From Bog-257 sp963834135 (lineage in GTDB: Bacteria > Acidobacteriota > Terriglobia > Terriglobales > Acidobacteriaceae): DNA of 64,000 nucleotides. Numbering within the stretch: position 1 is the stretch's first letter; each line of letters starts with the position of its first letter. Location: the NCBI GenBank assembly GCA_963834135.1, contig CAWIAN010000007.1, forward strand, positions 930,001 through 994,000, read 5' to 3'. Positions 1 to 9,357 of this stretch are shown one piece after another. The position numbers and the translations under genes are program-made. The notes under the pieces are model-generated. The model did not search any database. It was not told the DNA's origin and saw only the letters and a program-made list of their open reading frames with translations.

Positions 1-1
1 T

Positions 2-991
2 TCATCGGGAGGCTCAGCGGCCGTGGTTGCTGCGGGCACAGCGGTCGCGTCCATCGGTTCCGATACGGGTGGCTCGATTCGCCAGCCGGCCGCGTTCTGC
101 GGCGTGGTTGGACTGATGCCGACCTACGGCCGCTGCTCACGTTATGGCCTGATCGCGTTCGCCTCTTCGCTCGACCATCCTGGCCCGTTCGGCAAAACTG
201 TCAAAGACACGGCGCTGATGTTGCAAGCCATGGCTGGCCGCGATCCCCTCGACTCGACCACCGCCGACGTTCCGGTGCCTAACTATTGCGATCACGTGGG
301 GCAGACGATCGAAGGCATGAAGATCGGCGTCCCGCTCGAGTATTTCGACGACGGGCTCGACACGGACGTGCGCATGGCAGTCGAAATTGGTCTCCAGGAA
401 CTGCGGAATGCCGGCGCAGAGATTGTTCCGCTCTCGCTGCCCCACACTGCTTACGCGATCCCAACGTATTACGTCATCGCCACGGCTGAGGCGTCGTCGA
501 ACCTTGCGCGCTACGACGGCGTGCGCTATGGTCTGCGTTCAATCGAAGGCAAGACGCTGAGCGAGATGTATCGACGCACGCGCGACGCCGGATTCGGCGC
601 CGAGGTGAAGCGCCGCATTATGCTCGGGACGTATGTGCTTAGCGCGGGTTATTACGACGCTTACTATTTGAAGGCGCAGAGGGTACGCAGTCTACTGGCT
701 AAAGATTTCGATCAGGCGTTTGCGAGGGTAGACGTGATCGTTACACCCACGACGCCGACCCCGGCATTCAAGTTGGGGGAGAAGGCTGACGATCCGCTGG
801 CTATGTATCTGGCTGACATTTTCACGGTCACGGCCGACCTTGCAGGCATACCTGGTATTTCGATTCCCTGCGGCAAAAGCAAAGAGGGATTGCCGATCGG
901 CATGCAGATCCTGGGCAGGCATTTTGATGAGGGAACGGTGCTGCGCGTAGCGCATGTGGCCGAGCATGCATTGGCATCCAGGATGGAATAA
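2..991 (+). CDS. gatA: Asp/Glu-tRNA amidotransferase subunit A, 5'-truncated
   Basis: This is the C-terminal two thirds (about 329 residues) of GatA. With GatB and GatC it makes Gln-tRNA(Gln), and often Asn-tRNA(Asn), from mischarged tRNA. The open frame runs in from the left edge. The amidase signature is visible: SSGGSAAVVAAG at the edge holds the cis-serine, and SDTGGSIRQPA holds the nucleophilic serine. The catalytic lysine lies upstream, outside the window. The C-terminal half (TPTTPTPAFKLGEK, GIPGISIPCG, LPIGMQILG) is typical of GatA rather than of other amidases. The stop at 989-991 is followed by a palindromic repeat, so the gene probably ends its transcription unit here. Confidence 0.95.
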   Translation, partial: SSGGSAAVVAAGTAVASIGSDTGGSIRQPAAFCGVVGLMPTYGRCSRYGLIAFASSLDHPGPFGKTVKDTALMLQAMAGRDPLDSTTADVPVPNYCDHVGQTIEGMKIGVPLEYFDDGLDTDVRMAVEIGLQELRNAGAEIVPLSLPHTAYAIPTYYVIATAEASSNLARYDGVRYGLRSIEGKTLSEMYRRTRDAGFGAEVKRRIMLGTYVLSAGYYDAYYLKAQRVRSLLAKDFDQAFARVDVIVTPTTPTPAFKLGEKADDPLAMYLADIFTVTADLAGIPGISIPCGKSKEGLPIGMQILGRHFDEGTVLRVAHVAEHALASRME

Positions 992-1000
992 ATACAGGTG

Positions 1001-1031
1001 GAAGGGCGCGGCTTCAGCCGTGCCGTCAGCC
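1001..1031. repeat. REP-like palindrome, CGGCTTCAGCCG family
   Basis: The core is GCGGCTTCAGCCGTGCCG, a near-palindrome centred on TTCA. It lies just after the gatA stop. Close relatives are at about 5743, 23458, 36386, 39255, 61938 and 63061. A second small hairpin (GGGGC-TTCC-GCCCC) follows at about 1043-1056. Confidence 0.75.
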
Positions 1032-1135
1032 TGCGTCCAACCAGGGGCTTCCGCCCCTTTGTCCGCGGTGGAGGCGTTCATTTCGCCGGGCTGAATCCGG
1101 GCGCTTCCACCAGGAGATCAGCCCCTTCAAACCGA

Positions 1136-1720
1136 TCACAGAATCTCTTCGTAATATCGCTCGCCGGCGCAGGCGCGACAGAGAATCTTTCCGTCCCGCT
1201 GGACTTCGCGCTGGAAGTTGATGCCCTCACCACACTCGGCGCAGACGATGCGCTCGCTCTTGTAGCCGGGCAATTCCTCGGCCGGTAGCGATACTTTCAC
1301 CCATTGCTTGGTGAAGAGGTCGTCGTTCGACATTTCGCGATAGGCGAGCATCTGCTGCTGGTTCTTGCTTTCGATCTCCGGATGAAGCTGCCGGGCCAGT
1401 GCCTTTGAGCTTTCCTTGGCGCACACCCGTATCGCTTTGCCGGATTGAAGATCCACAAAGGTCGCCGCCACTTTTCCCCAGTCGCGAAACTTGAGGGCGC
1501 GCTTGCCCAGGCGGCATCCCGTTACAACGCCAACCGCGTCGGTGGCGCAGCGGTCAATTTCGACGAAGGTGATCAGCCGCTTGCGGTCCTTGCCATGCGG
1601 ATCGTCGATGCCGAGAAGTTCGAGCCCGTGCATCGCCAGGCGCACGCCGAGCACCTGTCCGGCGCAAAGATGGCCGTGGGCCACTTCGGCATCGCGCAGC
1701 AGTTCATCCAGGCTTTTCAA
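1136..1720 (-). CDS. FmdE family protein with C-terminal zinc ribbon
   Basis: This 194-residue protein has the FmdE N-terminal motif AHGHLCAGQVLGVRLA (His15, His17, Cys19). The motif resembles subunit E of formylmethanofuran dehydrogenase, but such proteins are common in organisms without that complex, where the function is unknown. The C-terminus carries a small zinc ribbon, with Cys160 and Cys163 paired with Cys181 and Cys184 (CAEC and CRAC). It lies 13 nt downstream of the secreted-protein gene at 1734-2399 on the same strand and is probably cotranscribed with it. A metal or cofactor role is an inference; the substrate cannot be told from the sequence. Confidence 0.85.
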   Translation of the reverse strand: MKSLDELLRDAEVAHGHLCAGQVLGVRLAMHGLELLGIDDPHGKDRKRLITFVEIDRCATDAVGVVTGCRLGKRALKFRDWGKVAATFVDLQSGKAIRVCAKESSKALARQLHPEIESKNQQQMLAYREMSNDDLFTKQWVKVSLPAEELPGYKSERIVCAECGEGINFQREVQRDGKILCRACAGERYYEEIL

Positions 1721-1733
1721 ACTTCGTGCTCCG

Positions 1734-2399
1734 TCATGGTTCGTCGGAATCGTTGTCGGTCGCCTGATCAGCGAAGCGACCGCTCACGTTCACGGTAAAC
1801 TCGTCCGCCATCTTCGGCCGGAACGTGACCCGCGCAGGTTGGCGCTGCCATTTCGGCGCCGAACAGTTGCTATCGGGCGCATCGCCTGTCGGGTTCTTGC
1901 CCAGGTCCTTGCGAAAGAGCGGCTTCTTGCTGCCGATCTCGTACACCACGGCATTCACCCTTTCGCCACTGGATGGGATGCCGCAGTAGGCAGCATAGTC
2001 GCGATACCAGCTTACTTGCGAGTGGAAAGGATCGAAGTCGGGCAGCTTGAGCAGAGTGACCTTCCCCGTGCGACGGTCCACTAGCATCCAGTCGCCACGC
2101 TCCCAGAGCCACTTTGTGGTCTTGCGCGGGTCGTCCGGCAACGCGTCGTTGATGCGATAGGCGCGCCGCACCACAAACTCGCGGTCGGTTACATCGTGCG
2201 TGTCGCCGGTGGTAAAATCCTTCACCTTGCCGTCGACATACAGGGAACGCACGTTAATGTCGATGGTCGTGTCTTCGGACGCGCCCACGAAGAGCTTGAC
2301 TGGCGTCGCTTTGCCCAGGGTCACAATGTGCGGCTTCGAGGCGGCAACAGCGGTTGCCACGAAGAGTGAGGCTCCAAGGAAGAGGCAGACGAGGCGCAT
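1734..2399 (-). CDS. Uncharacterised secreted protein
   Basis: This 221-residue protein has a clear Sec signal peptide (MRLVCLFLGASLFVATAVAA, cleavage near residue 20). I recognise no family. The mature part looks like beta-rich periplasmic sequence. It includes the segment TIDINVRSLYVDGKVKDF and ends with acidic, low-complexity residues (ATDNDSDEP). A cysteine pair (in AAYCGIPSS and SNCSAP) could form a disulfide. The FmdE-like gene follows 13 nt downstream. It is divergent from the glycosyltransferase gene at 2534, so the 134-nt gap holds both promoters. Confidence 0.75.
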   Translation of the reverse strand: MRLVCLFLGASLFVATAVAASKPHIVTLGKATPVKLFVGASEDTTIDINVRSLYVDGKVKDFTTGDTHDVTDREFVVRRAYRINDALPDDPRKTTKWLWERGDWMLVDRRTGKVTLLKLPDFDPFHSQVSWYRDYAAYCGIPSSGERVNAVVYEIGSKKPLFRKDLGKNPTGDAPDSNCSAPKWQRQPARVTFRPKMADEFTVNVSGRFADQATDNDSDEP

Positions 2400-2533
2400 A
2401 ACGAGTGCTATTTCGAGGCTAACTCCCGCGTGGGAGCGCCTGCAAGTTTTGCTTGCCGGCTGATAAACTTTTCTCCGTCCTATTCAGGTGACGTTTACAA
2501 CTGACATACAATGGGTTTGCGTCTAAGTGGCTG

Positions 2534-3322
2534 ATGATGCCTTCGACTTACAGCATAATTATTCCGGCTTACAACGAGAGTGAACGGCTAACGGTTTCGC
2601 TGCCCAAGGTCCTCGATTATGTGAGCCAGCGGCAGTTGTCCAGCGAAATTATTGTGGTGAACGACGGGTCATCAGATGACACGGCAGACGTAGTTCGCAG
2701 CTTCATGACGGTGAATCCGGACGTCCGGCTGGTAGAAAATCCTGGCAATCGCGGCAAGGGATACAGCGTTCGTAACGGGATGCTGCACGCGCAAGGCGAC
2801 GTCATGCTGTTCACCGACGCCGATCTTTCTTCTCCGATTTACGAAGCCGACAAGCTGTTTCAAGCTATCGAGCACGGCGCCGATGTCGCCATCGGGTCGC
2901 GTTGGCTGCAAGCCGAACTGCAGACCGAGCGTCAGCCCTGGCATCGCCAGTTGTATGGACGCCTGTTTAATTTCGCGCTGCGCGTGGTCTTGGGGTTGAA
3001 GTATCGAGATACGCAGTGCGGCTTCAAGGCGTTTACCCGCAGCGCCGCGCACACCATATTCACTCGCCAGCGGGTGGAGCGTTGGGGCTTCGATCCGGAA
3101 CTGCTGTTCCTGGCCAACAAATTCAATCTGCGCACGGTCGAGGTCCCAGTCCAATGGGCACACGATCATCGCTCGAAAATCAGCCCTGTGCGCGACGGAC
3201 TAAAGATGGGTGTAGAGATGCTGGCGGTTCGCTGGAACGATATGAGAGGCTTGTATAAAATGCCGGTCATGGCTCCAGTCGAGTCCCTTACCAAGCCGGC
3301 GTCCGCGACCGTATCGGAATAA
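2534..3322 (+). CDS. Family 2 glycosyltransferase, dolichyl-phosphate-sugar synthase type
   Basis: This 262-residue GT2 enzyme resembles dolichyl-phosphate mannose and glucose synthases. Such enzymes move a sugar from a nucleotide sugar to a polyprenyl phosphate at the inner membrane. The N-terminus has YSIIIPAYNESERL, the nucleotide-binding VVNDGSSDD (residues 41-49), and the DxD metal motif FTDADLSSP (Asp95, Asp97). RDTQCGFKAF (residues about 160-170) is characteristic of the DPM1/DPG group. No C-terminal membrane segment is present, as in the single-domain type. Two ATGs (2534 and 2537) are possible starts. The donor sugar cannot be told from sequence. Confidence 0.9.
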   Translation: MMPSTYSIIIPAYNESERLTVSLPKVLDYVSQRQLSSEIIVVNDGSSDDTADVVRSFMTVNPDVRLVENPGNRGKGYSVRNGMLHAQGDVMLFTDADLSSPIYEADKLFQAIEHGADVAIGSRWLQAELQTERQPWHRQLYGRLFNFALRVVLGLKYRDTQCGFKAFTRSAAHTIFTRQRVERWGFDPELLFLANKFNLRTVEVPVQWAHDHRSKISPVRDGLKMGVEMLAVRWNDMRGLYKMPVMAPVESLTKPASATVSE

Positions 3323-3465
3323 ATGGGTCGAACTAGCGCTTAATTAATTCCGGCGAAAATTTGTAGCTTTCTTCCACTCCGGGCATCTTTTCCTAGGTCG
3401 GTCTGGCTTCGACAATTTGCTTCTGCACACAGCGACGATAGCGTTACTTGCATCTAAAAGGCACT

Positions 3466-4773
3466 ATGTTGGAATCGGCTACCAGGAATGCGGAGTTGGT
3501 AAGCGGCTCGCCGGACAATGCCCGCCAGTTAGGCGAGGGATCTCTGCTGCAACGCTATTTGCGAATGCGCGACCTTTCGCTACATCTGTGCATTCCGCTT
3601 TCCGTGGAAGACCACGCGCTGCAGCCGATGGCGGACGCCAGTCCCGCGAAGTGGCACCTGGCACATACCACTTGGTTTTTCGAGACCTTCGTCCTGTCGC
3701 AGTACATGCAGGATTTCCGGCCGTATCATCCAGCCTTCCGCAGCCTCTTCAATTCGTACTACAACACGGTTGGCGATCGCCCTTTGCGGACCTTGCGGCA
3801 CATTCTGTCGCGGCCGAGTCTCGACGAAGTTCACGCCTATCGTCTGTATGTCGACGAGGCTATGGTCCATCTGCTCACACAGGATCTTCCGCCGGAAGCG
3901 ATCAAACTGATGGATCTGGGGATCAACCACGAGCAGCAGCATCAGGAGCTAATTGTTACCGACGTGAAAAACGGCCTGTGGGCGAATCCTCTGCGGCCGG
4001 CCTATCGCAGCGTGCCACGGCACGACGGCGCGGGTGAACCTCTGCCAGTGACTTGGTACAGCTTTCCTGAAGGCGTGCATTCGATTGGCTTCGAGGGTAA
4101 CGCGTTCGCGTTCGACAACGAAGGTCCTCGGCACAATGTATACCTCGAACCGTTCCGAATGGCGTCGCGATTGGTTACAGTCGGCGAGTATTTGGAGTTC
4201 ATGCGCGACGGCGGCTACAGCAAGCCGACTCTCTGGCTCTCCGACGGCTGGGATACCGTGCGCAACAATTCCTGGCAGGCGCCTCTGTATTGGGAGCAGC
4301 GCGACGGCGAATGGTGGAACTACACCATGGATGGATTGGAGCCGCTGCGCCTGAACGAGCCCGTCTGCCACATTAGCTTCTATGAGGCTGACGCCTATGC
4401 GCGCTGGGCTGGTGCGCGTCTGCCCAACGAATTCGAGTGGGAGATTGCAGCCCGCTCCTGCCGCATCGCCGGCAATTTTGTGGAATCGGGTGCGCTGCAT
4501 CCGCAGCCAGCCACCAGTGAGGAACCGCTGTCCCAGATGTTCGGCGACGTATGGGAGTGGACTTCGAGTCCCTACGTGGCGTATCCGGGTTTCAAGCCGG
4601 CAGCAGGCGCAGTCGGTGAGTACAACGGCAAGTTCATGTGCAACCAGATGATCTTGCGCGGCGGCTCGTGCGCAACCTCGCAGTCGCACATGCGAGCCAG
4701 TTATCGCAACTTCTTCCCGCCCCATGTGCGTTGGCAGTTCATGGGACTTCGGTTAGGAAATGGCAACCAGTAA
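3466..4773 (+). CDS. egtB: Ergothioneine biosynthesis sulfoxide synthase EgtB
   Basis: This iron-dependent enzyme joins hercynine (trimethylhistidine) to a thiol donor (gamma-glutamylcysteine or cysteine) as a sulfoxide, the central step of ergothioneine synthesis. The protein is about 435 residues. The N-terminal DinB-like domain has the iron site His155-x3-His159-x-Glu161 (HEQQHQE). The C-terminal formylglycine-generating/C-type-lectin-like domain ends in ILRGGSCATSQSHMRASYRNFFPP and related motifs. ATG 3466 has AAAAGG just upstream; a TTG 18 nt earlier is the alternative start. The stop overlaps the egtD start by 14 nt, so the two are translationally coupled. No egtA, egtC or egtE is seen in the window. 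Confidence 0.95.
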   Translation: MLESATRNAELVSGSPDNARQLGEGSLLQRYLRMRDLSLHLCIPLSVEDHALQPMADASPAKWHLAHTTWFFETFVLSQYMQDFRPYHPAFRSLFNSYYNTVGDRPLRTLRHILSRPSLDEVHAYRLYVDEAMVHLLTQDLPPEAIKLMDLGINHEQQHQELIVTDVKNGLWANPLRPAYRSVPRHDGAGEPLPVTWYSFPEGVHSIGFEGNAFAFDNEGPRHNVYLEPFRMASRLVTVGEYLEFMRDGGYSKPTLWLSDGWDTVRNNSWQAPLYWEQRDGEWWNYTMDGLEPLRLNEPVCHISFYEADAYARWAGARLPNEFEWEIAARSCRIAGNFVESGALHPQPATSEEPLSQMFGDVWEWTSSPYVAYPGFKPAAGAVGEYNGKFMCNQMILRGGSCATSQSHMRASYRNFFPPHVRWQFMGLRLGNGNQ

Positions 4774-5722
4774 GCAACTTCAATCCCTCGACTATCCGGC
4801 GATTGCCCTCGACGTGCGTCAGGGGTTGACCGCTATGCCGAAGACGCTTCCGGCGAAGCTCTTCTACGACGAGATCGGCTCGCAATTGTTCGAGCAGATT
4901 ACTGAGCTGCCGGAATACTACCTGACGCGCACCGAGCGTTCGATTCTCGAGCGCTATGCCGCTGATATTCTGCGTCAGGCCGGCCCGTCGCTGACGCTGG
5001 TGGAATTGGGCGCCGGCACTGCAACCAAGACCAGCATCCTGATCGAGGAGTTGGTACAGCAGCAAAGCCGAACCTTGTTTTATCCGATCGACGTTTCTGC
5101 CTCGGCGCTGGATGAGGCAGTCCGGCATCTGGGTAAGGAATTTCCCTCGCTGCGGGTGAATCCTATCGTCGCCGACTACACTGGCGGAGTGCCGGCGTTA
5201 AATCGCATCAGCGGCCGCAAGCTGGTGCTGTATATCGGGTCGAGCATCGGGAACTTCGAGCCTCCGCAGGCGATTCGAATGTTGCGCCGCATTCGCCAGA
5301 CGCTGCGCGCGGGCGACGCGCTGTTGCTGGGCGCTGACTTTGCGAAGAGTCCCAGGATCCTGCTGCCTGCCTACGATGACGCGCAGGGCGTGACTGCGGC
5401 CTTCAATAAAAACATTCTGGCACGCATCAATCGCGAGCTCGACGCCGATTTCGATCTGGATAGCTTCCGGCATGTTGCGCTTTGGAACAAGCCTTGCTCG
5501 CGCATGGAGATTTACCTGGAGAGCCTGGTCGAGCAGACAGCGTTTATCCCTGCTCTCGATCTCGACGTTCGGTTCAAAGCCGGCGAGCGCATCCATACTG
5601 AAAACAGTTACAAGTACACCGACGCGATGCTCGAATCCATCCTGAATGAGGGCGGCTTCCAGCGGGAGCACACCTGGTGCGACCGCAAGAAGTGGTTCGG
5701 CGTGCATCTGGCGCGAGTCTGA
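4760..5722 (+). CDS. egtD: L-histidine N-alpha-methyltransferase EgtD
   Basis: EgtD trimethylates histidine with three SAM molecules to give hercynine, the EgtB substrate. The 320-residue protein shows the SAM-binding loop LVELGAGTATKTSILIEEL (residues about 76-95), IGSSIGNFEP, and the C-terminal FKAGERIHTENSYKYT typical of this DUF2260-type family. The start codon lies inside the last codons of egtB. The pair forms a compact two-gene operon, and the next feature downstream is a palindromic repeat at 5743. Confidence 0.95.
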   Translation: MATSKQLQSLDYPAIALDVRQGLTAMPKTLPAKLFYDEIGSQLFEQITELPEYYLTRTERSILERYAADILRQAGPSLTLVELGAGTATKTSILIEELVQQQSRTLFYPIDVSASALDEAVRHLGKEFPSLRVNPIVADYTGGVPALNRISGRKLVLYIGSSIGNFEPPQAIRMLRRIRQTLRAGDALLLGADFAKSPRILLPAYDDAQGVTAAFNKNILARINRELDADFDLDSFRHVALWNKPCSRMEIYLESLVEQTAFIPALDLDVRFKAGERIHTENSYKYTDAMLESILNEGGFQREHTWCDRKKWFGVHLARV

Positions 5723-5742
5723 CGCATACTGATTGTGCTCGC

Positions 5743-5777
5743 GGAGAGGGCATGGCTTCCGGCCGTGCCGTAAGCGG
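5743..5777. repeat. REP-like palindrome
   Basis: Member of the CGGCTTCAGCCG family: GGGCATGGCTTCCGGCCGTG followed by CCGTAAGCGGC, directly after egtD. The core differs from the other copies by a CCGG insertion at the centre. Confidence 0.6.
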
Positions 5778-5871
5778 CATCGCGCAAGCTCTGTGTCAGT
5801 TCGGATAGATTTATTACAGACTAGAGTCGGCTTTAGTCGACGGTACAAAAGTCGCGCGACCGCACCGAGCT

Positions 5872-6834
5872 GTGAAACGAATGAATCCCTTTGCGCGTCG
5901 CGCCTTTCTCGTTCTCCTTCTTCTCACATGCTGCGTGCAATCCGCATTTCCCTGGGGCAACGAAGGGCACAGCGCTATCAACCGAGTAGCATGTGAAAAG
6001 CTGCCGCCGACGGTACCGGCCTTCCTGCGCAACTCCTGCGATCAGCTCGCCTACATCGCACCGGAGCCCGATCGCTGGAGGAAGCCTTCGGAACTGGCGC
6101 TCAAGCGATTTCAGGAGCCCGATCACTTCATCAATCTGGAAGCCATCCAGGGGATGGAGTTGCCGCCCGATCGGTACAGCTTCTATCGCGCCTTAGATGC
6201 CCGTCGCGCCGAGACGCCCGGCCATCCTGAGGATCTGTTGCCCGAGCGTGTGGGCTTGCAACCCTATGCCACAATCGAAGTGTACGAGCGCTTGGTGGTG
6301 GCCTTCCGCGAGTATCGGCGCGCGCTGCTGGAGCACGAGAATCCTGCCTATCCGGAAGCTGACGCAATTTTCTACGCGGGGTGGCTAGGCCATTATGTCG
6401 GAGACGGCGCCAACCCAATGCACACTTCCATTCATTACAACGGATGGATGGGCGCGAATCCCAAGGGATACACCACGTCGAACACCGTACATTGGAAGAT
6501 GGAAGGAATTTTCGTAGCGGCAAATTTCAGGCAACTGCAGTTTGCCGATCTGGTTGCGCCACAGCCACAGCAGCTGACGCATCCGTTCCAGGACTACATG
6601 AACTATCTTTACGATTCGCACAAGCTGGTGGAGACGGCGTACGAGTTGGAGAAGGAAGGCGGCTTCGACGGGGAAGGCACGCCGGCGTCGCGAGAATTTA
6701 TCCGCCAGCGGCTTGCGGCGGGATCCACGATGCTTCGGGACATGTGGTACTCGGCGTGGCTACAGAGCGGGGAGAACTTCGACAGCAAGCCTGAACCTAA
6801 GCCCGTTGGAGCAACGGCAACGCAATCTCATTGA
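5872..6834 (+). CDS. Secreted S1/P1-nuclease-like zinc hydrolase
   Basis: This 320-residue protein has a signal peptide that ends just before Trp28. In S1/P1 nucleases and zinc phospholipase C, the N-terminal Trp of the mature chain is itself a zinc ligand, and the start of the mature chain here (WGNEGHSAINRVA) fits. Further likely ligands are His33 and the central cluster GHYVGDGANPMH (His174, Asp178, His184). It probably hydrolyses single-stranded nucleic acid or phosphoesters outside the cytoplasm. GTG 5872 or ATG 5881 could be the start. It stands alone. The 208 nt downstream hold only remnants of palindromic repeat (TAAAGCCGGCT). Confidence 0.8.
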   Translation: MKRMNPFARRAFLVLLLLTCCVQSAFPWGNEGHSAINRVACEKLPPTVPAFLRNSCDQLAYIAPEPDRWRKPSELALKRFQEPDHFINLEAIQGMELPPDRYSFYRALDARRAETPGHPEDLLPERVGLQPYATIEVYERLVVAFREYRRALLEHENPAYPEADAIFYAGWLGHYVGDGANPMHTSIHYNGWMGANPKGYTTSNTVHWKMEGIFVAANFRQLQFADLVAPQPQQLTHPFQDYMNYLYDSHKLVETAYELEKEGGFDGEGTPASREFIRQRLAAGSTMLRDMWYSAWLQSGENFDSKPEPKPVGATATQSH

Positions 6835-7042
6835 GTGCCTCGAGTAATGCGGGTCTTCTGGGCCGCCTCCTCGCCTACGAATTCGGTCGCCAAGACGAGT
6901 CCAGTCGTGCCGATGTAGCGCTTATGTCGCTAAAGCCGGCTCCGATCAAAAGATAAACGGCTAGGACGCTGACCTGAAGGCCACTCTACCCGAAATACCA
7001 CTGCGCTCGAGTTTTTCACCAGCCTGTAAAGCGTGCCCTTAT

Positions 7043-8647
7043 CTAGCGCTTTCCCGATGTTACGACGACTGTAGCAGGAGCCGTTGCCATCGTTGCCTGC
7101 CGCTGTTCGAAATCGGCAAACTCAGCTTCCAGCTTCCATTGCAGTTGGGCCTTCTCGCTCCCTTGCAGAAGCTTGTCGCAAGCGACCGATCGCGGCTTTG
7201 CGCCCGGGACATCCTTCGCGCATTCACTGACGACGCTGAAGGTTTTACCGTCCTTCCACAAACTCGCACCGGGCAGAAACGCATATTCCAGACTAGTGCG
7301 CGCCATCTTCTTGAGCTCAAGATAATCGAGCTTCTGGTCTTCGGCGCCTCGTAGATATTCGTGGGTCATGTCGGAGCGAGCCACCCCCTCGTCGTCAGTC
7401 GCGAGCGCGACCGGAACGCCCGCTCGAATGTACTGGCTGAGCGGATGCTGCGGGCCGCTCACGCCGAGAATCACAGCGTTGCTGGTGAGGCAGATCTCGA
7501 CCATGATGTGGTGCGACGCCATCTGATGCAGCAGATCCTCCGGGTTCGTCTCGTTCATCACGTCGACGCCATGGCCGATGCGTTCGGCATGTGCGATCTC
7601 AACCGAATCGCGGATGTGGAAGCGCAATCCTTCAGGCGGTACTAATCCCTGTACCAGCTCGCCCGCATGCAGCGTAATGTGGACCTTGGGATACTTCTCG
7701 TGCAGGTAGCCAAGCATCCGCATCTGGATAGAGAAGTCCTTCATCGGCACATACCAATCCTCAGGCATAACCAGATTCAAGCCCAGCATGTGCGGATCGG
7801 GCGCCACGAGCGAAGGGTCGGCACCGGACATCAGGAAGCCGGAGACTATTTCCGCGAAGACATCCTCTTTGGCGCGTCCGCGTGCAACCTGGTAGATAAA
7901 ACGCTGCTCGATCTGGCAGCCGGGGTCAGCCTGGGGAGTACCACAATGTAAGATCTTGTCGCGTTCGGCCTCGTTGGCACGAAGTCTGGCGCTCGCCTCG
8001 GTCAAAATTTTCGGCAAACCTGCCGCAATTAGCTTCTGCTCCTGGCGTCCAAAGTCGTCATCCCAGCCAATCGAGTTGGCTAGCGCATCGATCTGCTTGC
8101 CGCCGGGCGTGTGCATCAGCTCCTGATAAATCTCATGCTGCGAAGCGGCGCGAGCGGCGGTTTCCGCCAGCATCTTACCGGTGGCGTGTTGCTCCGCCAG
8201 ACCGTACTTGCCGAAGGTATCGAAGAAGTGATCGTGCCCCGACTGACCGGAGTACTGCCAGTTGCGCATCGAGAAACCGTCGATCATCTTTGCATAAAGA
8301 CCTGGGTCGGAGAATCCATTGGACGCCGGCTGTAGCGGAAGCTGGCAGGGCGCCGGGCTCAGTTCCGCTGTCTTCGGATCGACGCAGTCACCGGCTTCTG
8401 CAGCCCAGTTGATTAGCGACTCGGCATAGATGCTACCGGCCAGGTGGTTGTGCAGGTCCCCGCCCTTCGGCATGTCGCGCAGAAAAAGCAGAAGCAGGTT
8501 GGGATTATTGCGAATGCTGTCAAAGTAGCGCGCAGTGCGGGCCTCGGCGGAAGTAGCTGCCGGGGTCGCGGCATTTGTCGGCAAACATGCGACCAGAGTT
8601 GCGAAACAGACCAGGAATCCTACAGCACCACGGCTGCGAATCTTCAT
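7043..8647 (-). CDS. Secreted adenosine deaminase (ADGF-like)
   Basis: This 534-residue amidohydrolase deaminates adenosine or a related purine. Zinc and catalytic motifs appear in order: GGDLHNHLAGS (HxH), HAGEL (His and the proton-donor Glu), RIGHGVD, and ATDDEGV (two Asp). The start at 8647 begins a signal peptide (KIRSRGAVGFLVCFATLVACL); an in-frame extension further upstream lacks that logic. The length and the N-terminal helical extension before the HxH motif resemble the secreted ADGF/CECR1 group rather than the cytosolic enzyme of about 340 residues. It could supply inosine for the nucleoside salvage genes at 13.7-16.2 kb, which is an inference. Confidence 0.88.
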   Translation of the reverse strand: MKIRSRGAVGFLVCFATLVACLPTNAATPAATSAEARTARYFDSIRNNPNLLLLFLRDMPKGGDLHNHLAGSIYAESLINWAAEAGDCVDPKTAELSPAPCQLPLQPASNGFSDPGLYAKMIDGFSMRNWQYSGQSGHDHFFDTFGKYGLAEQHATGKMLAETAARAASQHEIYQELMHTPGGKQIDALANSIGWDDDFGRQEQKLIAAGLPKILTEASARLRANEAERDKILHCGTPQADPGCQIEQRFIYQVARGRAKEDVFAEIVSGFLMSGADPSLVAPDPHMLGLNLVMPEDWYVPMKDFSIQMRMLGYLHEKYPKVHITLHAGELVQGLVPPEGLRFHIRDSVEIAHAERIGHGVDVMNETNPEDLLHQMASHHIMVEICLTSNAVILGVSGPQHPLSQYIRAGVPVALATDDEGVARSDMTHEYLRGAEDQKLDYLELKKMARTSLEYAFLPGASLWKDGKTFSVVSECAKDVPGAKPRSVACDKLLQGSEKAQLQWKLEAEFADFEQRQATMATAPATVVVTSGKR

Positions 8648-8735
8648 GAACGCTCGGGGCTTGCGAAAATCAAATTTCACAACGGGGATGATGATACCAG
8701 CGCGGCGGACCGCGGGCGTCGGGGAGACCCTGGAA

Positions 8736-9305
8736 TCAGAAGGGTGCGACCGCCAGGATCTCCTGGACATAGAGGTTGTCGTCGTCCGAGGTGCGGGTGA
8801 GTTGGACACGAGCTTTGACCCGGGCGCTTAGCGACAATTCTGCAAGCGATGCTTTGGATGCATGGTGAAAAAACTCTTGCAGGTTCGCAAAGTGGTCGGG
8901 CGTGAGGCGCGTGAGGGTCACGCTTACCATGCGGCGCGGGACCATCCCCGGAGGGTAAGACGGCAGCTCCGATAGCGGAATGCCCAGATTTCGGCATATG
9001 CTGACATTGCGATTCGTGGTTCGAATGCAATAGTCAATGCTGGCGCACCGATCGGCGGTCTTGCCAAGACACAGCCGTTGAATGGGCTGTGGAATCCAAG
9101 CCAGCTGAATCGCATCCCGGCCATCGTTGGTCGGTAAAGACTGGACGAACAGAATCGCGTCCATTTCGGTCGAGGCCGCGCCGGCGGACTGTGCGAAGGC
9201 CGCTGGTCGAAATGTGGACAGGCCGACAGCGCAAAGGCCAGCCAGGGCTAAGCTGCTTAGATGCAGAGGCGAACGTGCCATTGGCATGAAGATCGTCGGA
9301 GCCAT
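8736..9305 (-). CDS. Uncharacterised secreted protein
   Basis: This protein of about 189 residues has an N-terminal signal sequence (SSLALAGLCAVGLSTFRPAAFAQ). I do not recognise a family. It carries four cysteines in a short stretch (IQRLCLGKTADRCASIDYCI and SICRNLG), which suggests disulfides. The C-terminus alternates beta-strand-like segments (VSVTLTRLTP, ARVKARVQLTRTS, LYVQEILAVAPF). ATG 9305 or ATG 9281 could be the start; the frame stays open further upstream but without signal-peptide character. It lies 88 nt upstream of the adenosine deaminase on the same strand. Confidence 0.6.
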   Translation of the reverse strand: MAPTIFMPMARSPLHLSSLALAGLCAVGLSTFRPAAFAQSAGAASTEMDAILFVQSLPTNDGRDAIQLAWIPQPIQRLCLGKTADRCASIDYCIRTTNRNVSICRNLGIPLSELPSYPPGMVPRRMVSVTLTRLTPDHFANLQEFFHHASKASLAELSLSARVKARVQLTRTSDDDNLYVQEILAVAPF

Positions 9306-9357
9306 TGTGCCACGGAAGCCCTGAACGATCACTGATGAAATGCGAATGACTCCTACG